Under the pieces are notes generated by a model. The model was given only the letters and a program-made list of their open reading frames with translations. It ran no database searches and was not told the DNA's origin. A stretch of DNA of 64,000 bases from Phytophthora quininea (lineage: Eukaryota > Oomycota > Peronosporomycetes > Peronosporales > Peronosporaceae): the NCBI GenBank assembly GCA_011947345.1, contig JAAVTG010000039.1, positions 372,001-436,000 of the forward strand. The letters are read 5' to 3'. Made by a program: the position numbers and the translations under genes. This document shows positions 43,819 to 56,339 of this stretch, in pieces (within the stretch, counting starts at the first letter, position 1; each line of letters starts with the position of its first letter).

Positions 43819-45640
43819 ATGGAGCAAGACGTCGATCGAGCCTCCGCCGGTCACTCCCGCCCGGACGTCGCGGAGCGGCTGCAGCGCAACAAAGGTCTCG
43901 ACTTCTTTGCCATCAAGAAGACCATGCACCAGTTCTGCCGCAAGGAAGCTCGAGTACTGTCATGGGATGAAGTTATTCTTGACGTTAATCAGGCAGTCGC
44001 CGAAGCCTACCTGCTTGCAAGCTTTACACTCTGCGGCAACTTGAGAGCGGGAAGGTGCTTGGCGTCATCGCCAAGGAGTTCTTCCAGACGTGCCTCAGCC
44101 TGGTCACCAACCGGGTAGGACCAAGGTGTCGTAGCGGCAGCGATTCCAGCTGGGGCAAGCCAGCGCAGGCGGCCGACGACGGTCCCCTCGCTTCGCGGAA
44201 GCGGCATTTCAGGCATGGCTCGCGACCAAAACTTCAACGGTCAGCCGCCAAACGTGTTCAACGCAGAACTGGAGATGGCTGGGTTTGACTTCATCCAGCT
44301 GCGTGGCGCCACGACTCCAATCGACGCAACACATCTCAGCCCAGGGTGGCTTTCGACAGCAGCCACAGTGATGGCGACCAACACTCAGAACAGCGTCGTG
44401 GCGAACTTCGCCAAGCGGCTGCGACGACATGCTCTGGAGACTCTCGAGCTCGAGAAGGAGGAGGCCCACGCCTTGGTCGATGCGGCGTTCGCCGCTAACT
44501 ACACTGGGAACGACCCCGTGGTCTAGAGTCTGCGTGCTAGACTCCGCGGGCTCCTAGCGGCAAAATAAGCTGGCAACCGCATGACTTGGTGCCAGTGATG
44601 CATGGATTCCTGAAGGACATCGAGGATGCCAACGAGCGAGAAAAGGACAACGACGAAGTTGATGAGTTTTGTGTTTATGGGCTCCTGCCGTCCAAAAAGG
44701 GCTTCGAGGCTTCGTACTTCACCATGGAACCAAATGCATTCCGAGGGCTTCTGAAACGGAGCCCCCACGTCGACTTGACCATGACGGTGGAGCTTGGCCA
44801 CGAGACATGGACACTGGGGAGATTTTGCACTGGAAGAATGAGTCTTGGTGGAAAGAGCTCAGCGACCTGTGGTGGCGTCGTTTCTTCCGTGTCGACGCAG
44901 TGGAGAAGGAGGAGAAGAGGGCATTCGCGAGGGAGATCTCGACGGATGGGTACGGCGTCTCCATCCACATGAGCCGCCCTACCAGAGGAAAGAAGAAACG
45001 AGCCAAGAAACGGCGATCGAGCGGCGACGTGGCATCCGACGCCACTACGTCGACCGTCCTGGGACCCAGGCTCTCCAAGACACCGAAGGGCAAGCTCGCC
45101 GGCTATGACGTTGTGTGGGGATTGATCCGAGCCGAACAGACTTCATCATGGCAACGAACAACGCGGGCAAGACTGTGCGCTTTCGCACGACTGCATACCG
45201 TAGTGCCAGTGGGTTCATGCGTTCGAACCGCCGCTCCAGGAACGAGATTGCCAAAGACACCGAAGTGCGCGACCTCCTTCGAGCCACGCCGACCAAGAAT
45301 GAGGCGAGCCTATCGGTCTTCATGGAGCACATATACTTTTTCACGCATCATCAACGAGATGGTGGCAAACAACAAAAAGACGATCATTGGCTTCAGTGGT
45401 AGCGGTGCTGCCTGCAACTCCCACATCAAAAACTGTCCGGCCGACTCCGTCAAAATACTAACCCGCCGCCTCGCATCTCGATGTGAAGTTGTAATAGACG
45501 ACGAATTCATGACTAGCTGCGTGCACTTTGGCTGTGCATGTGCGGCGAAAATAACTAACCAGACCACCAAGCGAGTCTTCCACAACGGAAAAGAGCAGGT
45601 GACTCTACTCGGCCTGAAAGACTGAGACGCCAACTACGGT
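43819..45640 (+). pseudogene. Fanzor-like (TnpB-related) nuclease gene, decayed
   Basis: Frames joined by slips reproduce the layout of eukaryotic Fanzor proteins. N-terminal helical part: DEVILDVNQAVAEAYLLASF, KEFFQTCLSLVTN, the LEKEEAHALVDAAFAANYTG block ending DPVV, then an in-frame TAG at about 44524. Middle: PVMHGFLKDIEDANEREKDN, VYGLLPSKKGFEASYFTMEP, ESWWKELSDLWWRRFFRVDA, ISTDGYGVSIHMSRP. The nuclease part holds VVWGIDPSRTDFIMATN (RuvC-I aspartate; one G missing at 45117-45120), KKTIIGFSGSGAACNSHIKN, and RCEVVIDDEFMTSCVHFGCA (D-E-F-x-T-S glutamate, cysteines), ending GLKD at 45625. The last RuvC aspartate motif is not visible. Fanzors are RNA-guided nucleases carried by transposons. Confidence 0.6.
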
Positions 45641-45877
45641 CGACCCAGCCATGCCAATAGCGCCAGTGATCCCCATTTATTTCCCCAGCCAGGCCATCCA
45701 TCGGATGGTAGCCTCTAGGAAGCAGGTCGCCATCTACAGGCATTGCTGGCCGGGATCGGCGTTAACTAAGTTTTATTCTGAATTTTTTTATAACCGTCCA
45801 CTATTGGAGTGTAAACGGTACTAGTATTTCACTTCCGACGTTGCGTCAACCAGAACTGGATCAGCAACGTCAAGCCA

Positions 45878-47102
45878 ATGCAACCGCACGTGCAGGAAGC
45901 AGCAGCGGCGCTCCAGGAGAGCAAGTCCACTGCAGTCGACGGTGCGGATCTTCGAGTGCCCTACGCGTCGCTGCGCAGCCCGTCGAGCAACCTCCGCGTG
46001 AACAAATGGGACGCACTCATCCTGGATTCAGAGATCCTGGGGCTGCTCAAGACGCCCATGAAGAGCATGTTCAGCATGTTTGAGCCTGGTGTCGTAGACC
46101 GACTCAAACCCGAGATAGACGCCATTTTGGGGGCTCTGCTGTTTACTTTTGCGACGGGCTTTGGAAGGGTGCGATCTGCTTGAAACCCTGCAACTGCAGA
46201 ATAGTCTGTTTAACATCGTCGGCTTTAATTTGTTGCCACAGCCGACGCCAGGCATGAAGCTTGAGAACGTCCGATACGCACCGCAATTGTTGACGCGACG
46301 ACGGGTAGGCGCCTTCTTCTTGCTGTCAGTTGGACTGCCGTACATGTGGAAGCGCCTGGTTCGCTATTTGTCGTCGACGAGGTGGACGGATAGAACATCT
46401 GCGCAAAATGACGAAGTCTCACGAGAGCGAGCGTTGGCGGCGATGAAGAAGCTGGAGACGCTTGTTATCGCATGCCAATTTGTCAATCTGCTGGTCTTCT
46501 TGCGGAAGGGGACGTACCGCTCGCTCCCTGAGAGATGTCTTGGCTTGAAGATGGTAGGATTCTTTTTTGCCTGTTGCAGCGAAGTTCGGTGCTCGACTAA
46601 CTCTGTTGTTACTGCTTGCAGGAGACCATCGCACCTTCAACAGCCCCGCGATCTATTAACTTTGAGTACATGACTCGGCAGCTGCTGTGGGAGGGATTGA
46701 TGGTGGGTTGGAACTGCCCATGCGTGTGCTGAAATTGGCTAACGAGTATGTGCGTGTCCTTCAGGAGTTTGGCAATTTTGTGTTGCCATTCTTGACCTGG
46801 AGCAGCCTGCGCACATCCACGGCAGTGAAAGGGAGCCCATCGAGCACTGATCAGTGTTGTCTGTGCGGCATTTCTCCACCGCAGACGCCTTACATTACGT
46901 CTTGCAAGCACGTGTACTGCTACTATTGCCTGCAGACGGCAGTTGCGAGTGAGGAGGAGTTTGCGTAAGTGACTGCCATCACAACTTGGTCCACAAGTGT
47001 ATACTTTGGAACGCGAGCTCATGCTAACGTCGTGCTAATTGACTCTGTAGGTGCGTAGCGTGTGGGGTCAGATTCGATTCGTCCCAGCGATTGAGGGCCT
47101 AA
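45878..47102 (+). CDS. PEX2: peroxisome biogenesis factor 2 (peroxin-2)
   Basis: Starts MQPHVQEAAAALQESKSTAV. Landmarks: RVNKWDALILDSEILGLLKT, MKLENVRYAPQLLTRRRVGA, ACQFVNLLVFLRKGTYRSLP ERCLGLKM region (split by an intron after KM), then ETIAPSTAPRSINFEYMTRQ with LLWEGLM, an intron, EFGNFVLPFLTWSSLR, and a C-terminal RING: CCLCGISPPQTPYITSCKHV, YCYYCLQ, with the last Cys pair (CVACG) on a final exon after a phase-2 intron; stop TAA at 47100-47102. A slip near 46165 joins the first two parts. PEX2 forms, with PEX10 and PEX12, the membrane ubiquitin ligase that recycles the PEX5 import receptor. An FEYM-x-x-x-L-L-W block is diagnostic. Confidence 0.93.
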
Positions 47103-47532
47103 TTGAAACAAGGTGGTGTGAGATTTTGACCACGCTATTCTTGTGAAATTAGTAACGTGAATCCTATCCTATGGTCTGTTTGCCTGAAGAGGAGGTGCTG
47201 TAAAAGTGGCGAGCTGGCGTGGCTGTTGACTTGTAGATTGCAGCGGGCTGCTTACTGTTTACGACCACAGAGGTGACAGTGCAGGACATTCAAATCCCCC
47301 CACCTCAACATTTCAAACACATTTCACTGCTACTGCGTGTCTCCACACTAGCCTACTCCTCAACGCACTATCAGTAGTAGTGGTACTAGACAAGTTTCTT
47401 TGAGCGAAGGGTGGTGTTGAAAAACACCAGAGATGAAGTTAGAAGACTCGAAGAGTCAACTAGTTTTGAGTTGGGTCTACCCATTCCAGGCAGACCAACA
47501 GCGAGACGAAGCTAGCCGGAGACAATGACAGC
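47103..47532. other. convergent 3' region of PEX2 and histone H3
   Basis: No gene seen. It holds the 3' UTRs of PEX2 (plus) and histone H3 (minus). I saw no obvious canonical histone 3' stem-loop next to the H3 stop. Confidence 0.5.
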
Positions 47533-48565
<1,033 letters not shown>

Positions 48566-48732
48566 GCGGTTTAACCCCGCTCGTCGCCTGAAGGGCTGGG
48601 GCTTTGAGTCTCTGCTCTCTGACAACTCGCTTTGGACTGTGATCTTAGCGATCACTTTCTGAGCTTCATATCTTGGTGTTTCTCAACACCTCCCTTTGCA
48701 CAAAGAACTTTTCAGTGTATTGGCGTTGCTAG

Positions 48733-49374
48733 CTATCCTCTGCGGAGACGTTGTTTGCGAGCGAGCTGACGCTGCTCTGTGTAGTACTGCTGTCTCGATT
48801 TCACATCGGTTGTGGTGGGGAGGTCCGTGACAGATACGGTCAAGTTGTAGTTGGTCGAGACGTCCCCGCCCCCAAATACTCCGATGTGAACTGCGATCCA
48901 GCCCGTGCCGCCACCTTCGTCTTTGCGAGGGAAGCCGTCGAGATACGTGTGGAGGTTGACGAGCTCGTTGCCAGGACGCTGCGCGATCCACGTAGAACGC
49001 CCCATGCGGGGTACTTGACGTCGCTGGAGAGATAGAGGTTGGCGTCTCCGCCGTCTGCCAGGTCGTCACGGTCGCACACGAGCTCCACTTTGATGAGGTG
49101 CTCGTGCTCGTGTCGCGCGACACACGTGGTAGAAGTTATAGTCGTCGGGAAGTACGGTTCCGTTCACGGTCATGTTGGGCGCCACCCGCGTGCCCAACGC
49201 GAGTCCCCATTGCGCGATAGTTCCGTCCGACGCCAACTGGATCTCATCGACATCGCAGGCAGCGCTGTTCTCCACCGAGGCACCATCTTCCACATCTACG
49301 GCACTCGCCTCTGACAAGAACGAGGTGTAGAGCCATAAAGCAACAATGCTCCCTGCAGCAGTGATCGCTTTCAT
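48733..49374 (-). CDS. predicted secreted protein, possibly PPC-like domain
   Basis: Starts MKAITAAGSIVALWLYTSFL at 49374 with a clear signal peptide (cleavage likely after SEASA). Sequence continues ENSAACDVDEIQLASDGTIA, NMTVNGTVLPDDYNFYHVC, then after two frame slips (about 49100 and 48985) KVELVCDRDDLADGGDANLY, LSSDVKYPAWG, STWIAQRPGNELVNLHTYLD and GWIAVHIGVFGGGDVSTNYN, which leads to LTVSV, with a basic end at 48733. The D-x-D-L-Y-L, W and G-V-F-G-x-N-Y-x-L-T-V pattern resembles pre-peptidase C-terminal (PPC) beta domains that accompany secreted hydrolases, but no catalytic domain is present. Secreted by inference; function unknown. Confidence 0.6.
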
Positions 49375-49435
49375 CGTGGAATACGACGATAGATATGAAC
49401 AACTTCTATTTTTTTTTCAGAATGCAATGAAACTA

Positions 49436-51892
49436 CTACTCGAACATGTCAATTTGGGCGTTGGATCGAAGCAGCAGTGTCGGTGGATCCCAACTCACTT
49501 CCTGCGTTTGCATATCAATGTAGTAGACTTGGCCAGAGCTCGGGTCGACAGCTTGCTTGAAGCGGATCGCCAACCTGGAATTGAGCTCTTCTTTGGCCTT
49601 CTTGGCGCGATACAGTCCCTGCAGCCGAGTTGCCGCCTGCTCTTCGGTCCAATGCCGAATTGGCCTCGCCGTTTTCTTCTTCATCACAGCCAGCAGCGAT
49701 CGCAGTTTTTGCTGGCGGGTTCGAGGCGTGAATACATCGATTTTTGCGTCGCGAAGCAGCAGTGGTTTATCCACGACGTCTCCTTCGTCCTCGTGTTGTG
49801 GTAGAAATAGAGCCCTTGCTCGGGGTCGTAGATTCGCTCATACACTGCACAGCACAGCCGAAGCAGGTTCTGGAAGCCTATCTTGCGTCTGAATGCTCGC
49901 TGGACCATGCACGCCGCCTCCTCGGCAGTCAAGAGGTCTCTACCGAGTTTTACTCCAATTTTGTTGTCAAATACGGCAGCTTCTTGCCGCTGCCGTAGAC
50001 GTGTGCGAGGGGTTGGCAAGTCTTCATCACTAACCCAACGAGGCTGCTCCCATTTGACGTCACCCGTTCTGGTGTTGTGGTAGTAGAATTGCTGAGTGTC
50101 GACATCCCAAATCTTTTCGTACACTGAAGAAATCAACATCCTCATGCGTCGTCGAGCAAAATGACAGCGAGCCATCGACTGCAGTTTATGAACTGCTTCA
50201 TCGAGGGTCAACGGTTCTTTCCTATGTCGAATTTCTTCAGCCTTGCGTTGAGTCTCTCGGTGGACTAACGCGAACCGCGTGCGAGGTGTCAACAAGTCAT
50301 CGTCACTTACCCACCGGGGTTTCTCCCATTTCACCTCCTTGGTGTTCGTGTTGTGGTAGTAGAACCGTTGAGTGTCAACGTCCCAGATCTTCTCGTACAC
50401 TGACGAAATCAGCCTTGTCAAGTGTCTTCGAGCAAAGTGCGAGCGGGCCATTGATTGCAGCTTCCGAGCGGCCTCCTCCGCAGTCAATGACTCTGTTCGC
50501 CTGTTTCTTTTAGTTGTTGCTGAGTTTCGAGCTTGTTCTACCGGTTCTAGCTGCTGCTGCGCATGGCGTGTGCGTGGTGTCAACAAGTCTCGGTCGCTAA
50601 CCCAGAGAGGTTTATCCCACTTGACTTCTTTCGTTCTAGTGTTGTGATAGTAGAATCGCGTGGAGTTGGTGTCCCAAATCTTTTCGTAGACGGACGATAT
50701 CAACTTCCTCATGTGACGCCGCGCAAAATGTGTCCGCGCCATTGACTGCAACTTACACACTGCGTAGCACTCTCGCTCCTCTCTTGACGCAAACGCAATA
50801 GTTGATTTGGGCTTTTGAACTGCAGCTCGAACGGTTTTGTCCGCCAACGACTCGTTCCCTAATGCAATAGGCTTTGCCCACTGAGTTTTCTTGGTGTATT
50901 TGTTGTAGTAATATGTTTGTCCTGTTGCTGGATCCGCAAAGCTTGTATACACGTCGCGAATCAATGCTTTGAGCTGCTTTCTTGCTTTGCGGATTTTCCA
51001 CATCGACTGGATCTTGGCTAATGCTTCCTCGCGGGTTAATGGAGACTTTTGTTCAAGCTGTTCGTGGATTTGCTTCAGTAAATCTCGTAAAGTATTCTGA
51101 ATCGAGGCTGTGGTTTCGTACGTCTTCTTGAAATTGATTGTGTCCGTCCTGGTGGAGCTGTAGAATTCTGCGGCAACAACTTTGCTAAAAACGCTTGGGT
51201 GTCAAACAATAGCAGCTTGACTTCCGCTGCATCTTGCTCCAAATGATGTCTACAGCAAAACAGAACGTTAGCATACCCCATAAAGTTCGTAGGGTCAGAA
51301 CAGTTCCTGCCGACCTTGCCACGTGAGCAACCCACTCTTCCTCCTGGTTAGTAGTATCTACACAAGCCGGGTTATAATTTATGAAGACAGTAAATATCCC
51401 AGATGAGCGAATACCTTTCACAGGAGTCCAAGAATGTGGGAGTCTGTGGTCAGGGTGTCTAGCAGTAAAACAAGCGTCGCAGTAGAATCCGAGTTGGCTC
51501 TCATCATACCTAAGAGAAGATTAGGCTTCAGTTGGAGCGAATACAATTGCTTTTGTAGTTTCGTACTTGGCACAGCTTTGACATTGCTTTGTCGCGATAT
51601 CTCCACGGCAACGCAAAAGAAAGCTACATCGACTCTTGATTTACCATCAGACAAAACAAGTCAAACGATTGAAAAAGGTTTTGTCTCTCACCGGTTGGAA
51701 GCGAACGTCCTGTAATTGTCGGCTGTGAGGACGCTTTTTTGGTGAGATTGTCTTCTTTGTCACTTCGCCAGACCTAAATTTTGTGATGATTTCGCAGCGA
51801 TTAATTATCATCGGCAAGCTGGTGGCGCTCCCATTTACACGAGGGTCGCCAAGCCCCGGTGGCCATTCTGGGTAGGTGTCAAAGCAACTCAT
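49436..51892 (-). CDS. multi-WW / IQ-motif repeat protein
   Basis: Start MSCFDTYPEWPPGLGDPRVN at 51892; several short exons and slips follow (e.g. about 51665, 51187-51191), including EEEWVAHVAR joined to HHLEQDAAEVKLLLFDTQAF across a 65-bp intron. The body is a tandem array: IQ-like helix (AARKLQSMARSHFARRHLTR) plus a WW-like unit (KIWDVDTQRFYYHNTNTKEV, KWEKP), repeated at least five times between 50950 and 49500, each ending in a DLLTPRTR linker. A slip near 49770 separates the last unit, QVYYIDMQTQEVSWDPP. IQ motifs bind calmodulin or EF-hand light chains, and WW domains bind proline-rich peptides. Likely a cytoskeletal scaffold; no named ortholog recognised. Confidence 0.8.
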
Positions 51893-52005
51893 CGCAGACC
51901 TCTTGGCAAGTGTGCTTCGATATCAATAGCGTTTATTTCGATCGAGCTATAAGTGCTTATCTCCAGGCCTTCCTTCAACCACTTCCATCTCTTTCAATTG
52001 GTACC

Positions 52006-53906
52006 ATGCGCGTATTGATTGTTAATGCCTATCCAGCATCGAGCAAACGAGGACAAGAGCGCTTTGAGCAGTTCCGTCGCCATGTTATCGGGGTCGTCCG
52101 AGAAATGCAAAAGGGCGAGGCGACGCGGGTGGAAATCATAGTAGGTCCTTACAATTACTATAAACTCCTTTTCGTTCCGTCTAACGTGGATGCGTTTATT
52201 TTTCTGTAGGAGCGACATCGCAGTGCACTTGATATGTTTCTGTTCGAGGTTCACTCAGAATTCACAGACCCGCACAACATCACGAATTTTGATCAGGTTG
52301 ACTTTGTTTTTGTGGACGGCGACTCAAACTCAAGTCCGTGGGCGCCCAACATGCGCAAGCTAACTTTGCTCACTAAAATGTGCATGATGACTGGGAAATG
52401 CTACTATGGTAGCGGCATTGGTGCAGTGCTTGTGGCCTTTGTATGCTCGACTGGCGGAGAGTATTTTCGTGTCATGAACAATGAAGGAAAGGGAAGTTTA
52501 ATCGATGATCTGCGTGAGGTTCCACCACCATCGAGAGCCACACTAATGGCAGGGTTCGTGTCACCAAGTAGTTACGATAGGGATGTTCTTCTCGATATTA
52601 AGACGGGAGACTTTTTCGCGTTCTCCGAGCAAGATTGCTCCTGGCAGCCGAAAGGAAACACAGGACTTGTGCTTCATTCGAGTGACAGTGCCAGATCGTA
52701 TGGGACTCGACCAAATTCAGCTCGTGCTGGCAGCAAAAGGACGAATGTCGGCCAAATTAGCCAGCCTCTGTTCCTTGCAAAACGCGGGGAGTTGCGGAGT
52801 TGTGTTCGTCTCGAGGTGGCTCATCAACATCCAGTTATTATCTCCACGTTTCCTCGCCAACGGGAAATTGTTCTCAACTCCAAAAGCAAGTGGGATCTGG
52901 ATGAGGTGATCGCCAGTACAGGGGCAACAAATACCGAGTACTCATCGACAGCAGTCGCGGACCGATGCTGTTGGAATTCGGAAATTGTTTTGGCTCTCAT
53001 TTTGAAATTGGGAGTGAATATCCGGAGACCTTGGCTCTACTGCGCAATTTCACATTGGCAAAATACGATGAGCTTAAAGTGCACGCTCACATTGACCGAA
53101 GTTATGTGTCCGCTATCAGTGGATCTTCACGACTAAAGCAACGACTCACTCTTGCGCAAAATAAGCAAGTCCGATCTACCCAAGCTCCGCCAACAGAACC
53201 CAAGCTTCACGATAATACCAGAAAACACCTAGTGGATGGTAAAGAGGGTGTTGGAATCGGTCGAACGTCTCCAAAGCGCTGCCGTCCTGTTTCAGCTGGT
53301 CCTTATCGATCTGCACCTCATCCAGCCATTTCGAGACGAATCCGCACTTCACGATCAGCGTATCCCTCCCAAATGACCGCCAGGAGCAGCGATGGAGATA
53401 CATGTGGCATTTTGGGCCAAAGTAAAGTCATTGCTGATCTATCTGCTAGAAACGAAGGGTACGATATCAACAACTCAAATGAGAAGCAAGAAAGACCAGA
53501 GACGGAAGAATATCCGCCTAGCACGGTGGAGTGTCAAACGAAATCTTCCCGAATCGTACGCGTACTCCAAAAGAACGAGTTGGAAAAACCTTACTGTGCA
53601 CAGGAACGCTTTGACAAAATGCGAAGCGAAGAAAGCAAGCTGCTTAGCAAGTATTATTCAATCGTGAACGACGCGCCCTACCAGAGTTCACTTGAACGAG
53701 AAACCATTGAGAACCAGGTACGCTGTCTACAGAGCTCATATTGGTTTATTGGAAGCTGATGACCGTTGTCGTCACAGAAAAGCAAGATGAAGTGGCTTGG
53801 TGGCCCTTTCCGTTCTGTAATCGGGAAGGCATCGACACAGCTGGCACCTGGAACCAGTGTCTTTATCGAGGATCCTTTCGAAGAAAAAACACGCCTTACT
53901 ACGTAA
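52006..53906 (+). CDS. class I glutamine amidotransferase-like protein
   Basis: Exon 1 starts MRVLIVNAYPASSKRGQERF, a Rossmann-like beta strand; a 60-bp intron with CTGTAG acceptor leads to ERHRSALDMFLFEVHSEFTD and DQVDFVFVDGDSNSSPWAPN, then KMCMMTGKCYYGSGIGAVLV. The fold order matches GATase1/PfpI-type domains, with the nucleophile elbow at YGSGIGA. A slip near 52965 joins LLEFGNCFGSHFEIGSEYPE. The rest is a charged, Ser/Arg-rich region, and a last exon after a 65-bp intron reads KMKWLGGPFRSVIGKASTQL and ends EEKTRLTT at 53906. The elbow has Gly where GATases have Cys, so glutaminase activity is unlikely. The 3' end is 86 bp from convergent RPA1. Confidence 0.7.
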
Positions 53907-53992
53907 CTCAACGGCAACAGCTCGATGTGCGTAGTAGACGAAGACGGCAACAGAAGTAAACTTGCGCGTTTTGCGTTTTGTCCTTCTCGCAC

Positions 53993-56004
53993 TTAATTGT
54001 ACTGGGCGATGGCATGAAGCAGATCCTTCGACTCCTGAACGAAATTGATCGGCTCCAGGTTCACCACACCCGCTTTCACTCGCAGTTCCTCCTGAACATT
54101 TTCTGCCTTGACACGGAGACGGCAAACGTACTGCTTGAACAACGCGTCTTTGAAAGTGGCTTCAAAGAGCGTCGGGTTGGTGTCCCGCAACTCAGCAATT
54201 TCGTCGGCAGTGCGCCCATTCATGACGACCTTGCCCTGGTCGTTAAAGCACGTCGTCCAGGTACTACCTGTGTGGTCCAGCATCGACACCGAAAGAATGT
54301 AGCGGTTCTCGCACGTGCTGTAGGATGTTTGGCACTTCTCGCAAGTGTAATTTTGCGCCACATCTGCCACAACCTTCTTCTGGCACTTCGGACAGGCCTG
54401 GTAGTAAATTCCCGTGTCGTGCTTGATGAAGTTCACCGTGCCCTTCACCGTGATGTAGTCTGGCTTCTGACCAAACCCAAGCTGCTTGCCCTTAATGTCG
54501 TTGATGACTGAGCGTTCGATAAAGGTGCCCAGAGAACCACCTCCGAAGCCACCACCACTACTGCTGAGAGACTTGGTCTGAACGGAGCTGCCACCGGTCG
54601 TAAACCAATTCATGAGGTGGCCAGCTTCAGGAATGGTTGGGTTCACAGCAAAGCTTGAGCTCATGAGCGTGCCAATCGACCGCCCATTGTACTCACTCAC
54701 ACGGCAACCCTTGATCGCCACTACTTGGTTCAGCCACGAGCTGCAATCTTCCTGGGCGCGCTCGTTCCACATCGTGCACTTGATCTCGGCGTTTGAATCA
54801 TCAACCAGAGAGATATCACGCTTAAACAACTGCTTGCCAGCCTTTGATGTAATCTCGTTCACTTGACCCACGTCGCGCACAATTCCAATGACGTCAACGT
54901 TCGACTCGGCCGGGACAGACTCGATTTCAGCGATCTTTTGAAGCATAGTTCATCTGCGAGATCTGGTCATCTTCGGGCGCTGGCGAGATGTCAGAGTGCT
55001 GGTCGAACGTGACTTCATAATCGTTGTCCAGGGAAGAGAACCGGCGGTTGGTCATCTTGACTTTGCCGCCCGAGAAGTAGAAAACGCAGGTCGGACGAAG
55101 AAGCTCGTAGAACTTGTCCACTCCGTCGTTAAAGAAAGTGGCGCGGATTTCTCCGCCCTTAGCGTCCAACAGATCGCAGCTGAACAGCTTTCCAGAGCCA
55201 CGGGCATTGTTCCAGTTCTTGATCGGTGCGCGACTCGTAACTCGAGCCTTGATGGTCCAGCGACCGCCTGCGTACGGATTGAGACTCTGAATGTCCGTCA
55301 ATCGAATGTTCGGGTCCTGACGCACTACTGGGCCTCTGTTATAGGCCGACGGAGCGGGTTTGGCAGGAGGAGCGTAGCTCGAGGGGGCAGCAGGTGGCTG
55401 ATTGTACGAGGTTGTCGGAGGTGGTGCTGGCTGGTAGGACGGCTGTGCAGGTCTTGCACCCAAAGAGGAAGCAGCAGGGGCAGCAGCAGCGGGTGCGGCA
55501 GGAACGGCCGGGCCCTTTGCACCATCAATGCTCTGCGGGGAGCCGATGCGCTCGAACACGGGCACCACTTCTCCGATGTTAAGCACGATCAAGATGCGTC
55601 GGCCCTGTACTTCATTGCCCAGGTAGTCCTTGAGCTGAACCACGTAGTTGACCTTGAGACTATCGTTCTCCATCATCTACATTGCGCACACACGTCCGTT
55701 AGAACTTGCTTCTTCCTCCGAGAGCTGGGTGATTGCACACGTACAGGCACCAACTGAGTCGCGAGCATGCCGCTCATATACGAGGTGCCATCTGACAGCA
55801 CAATCCTGGAGGGGGCAAGAAGGAGTTAACCAGGTTGGGAGTACGACACTCGGAGGAGCCTTGAACGCACCGGTAGCGGTTCCCACCCGCTCCGCTCGCA
55901 GGCTTGATCTTCTTGGTGTCGATGATCTGCAGCCAGGGCTCGAAGCCGTCAGGCGACTGCTTGTTGTAGAGCATCGACACGGCGTTGGGCGTGAGGTTCA
56001 CCAT
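53993..56004 (-). CDS. RPA1: replication protein A 70-kDa subunit
   Basis: Start MVNLTPNAVSMLYNKQSPDG at 56004 (RPA70N domain), intron, then LSDGTSYMSGMLATQLVPVR, and MENDSLKVNYVVQLKDYLGN. A Pro/Ala-rich linker follows, then DBD-A: PYAGGRWTIKARVTSRAPIK, ATFFNDGVDKFYELLRPTCV; a frame slip near 54940; DBD-B: VDVIGIVRDVGQVNEITSKA; and DBD-C with the zinc ribbon CPKCQKKVVADVAQNYTCEK, ending LLHAIAQYN at 53993. RPA1 is the main single-strand DNA-binding subunit of the RPA heterotrimer in replication, repair and recombination. A perfect 13-bp inverted pair of E2F-like sites lies about 50-97 bp upstream of the start, fitting S-phase control. Confidence 0.96.
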
Positions 56005-56054
56005 GGCTGGTCTCGCTGGGCTTCTTTCGCGAATGGGTAAAAAATGACAATACA

Positions 56055-56101
56055 ATTTTGGCGCGAAACCTGAACCAAAGTTTCAGCCTTCGCGCCAAAA
56101 T
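56055..56101. promoter_or_regulatory. inverted pair of E2F-like sites before RPA1
   Basis: ATTTTGGCGCGAA at 56055-56067 and its exact reverse complement TTCGCGCCAAAAT at 56089-56101, 21 bp apart. Both contain the E2F/DP core TTSGCGCS. RPA1 is an E2F target in animals and plants. The same core appears twice in the H3/H4 promoter of this window. Confidence 0.7.
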
Positions 56102-56339
56102 TACATGAAAAATTATGAAAAGTCGATTTTGCCACTTGCTGCAGCAGGAGTCTCCGCTGTGTGCTTTTGCCTTTCCAATAGATGATGCGAGGCAAGAGCA
56201 TTCACAGCCAGCTGACCTATTGGGATCTGGGGCAGGTTTTAAGTAAAACGATGCATAAGTTGTTTATTCATAAGGAAATGTTGACTATTGACTATTGACT
56301 TACTCCTGGTCCAATGACTTTCGTGTTCACTTTTTCACT

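Noticed and set aside
43819..44118. A separate small gene of 99 codons
   Set aside because: Its sequence matches the N-terminal helical part of the Fanzor-like gene and continues in a neighbouring frame.
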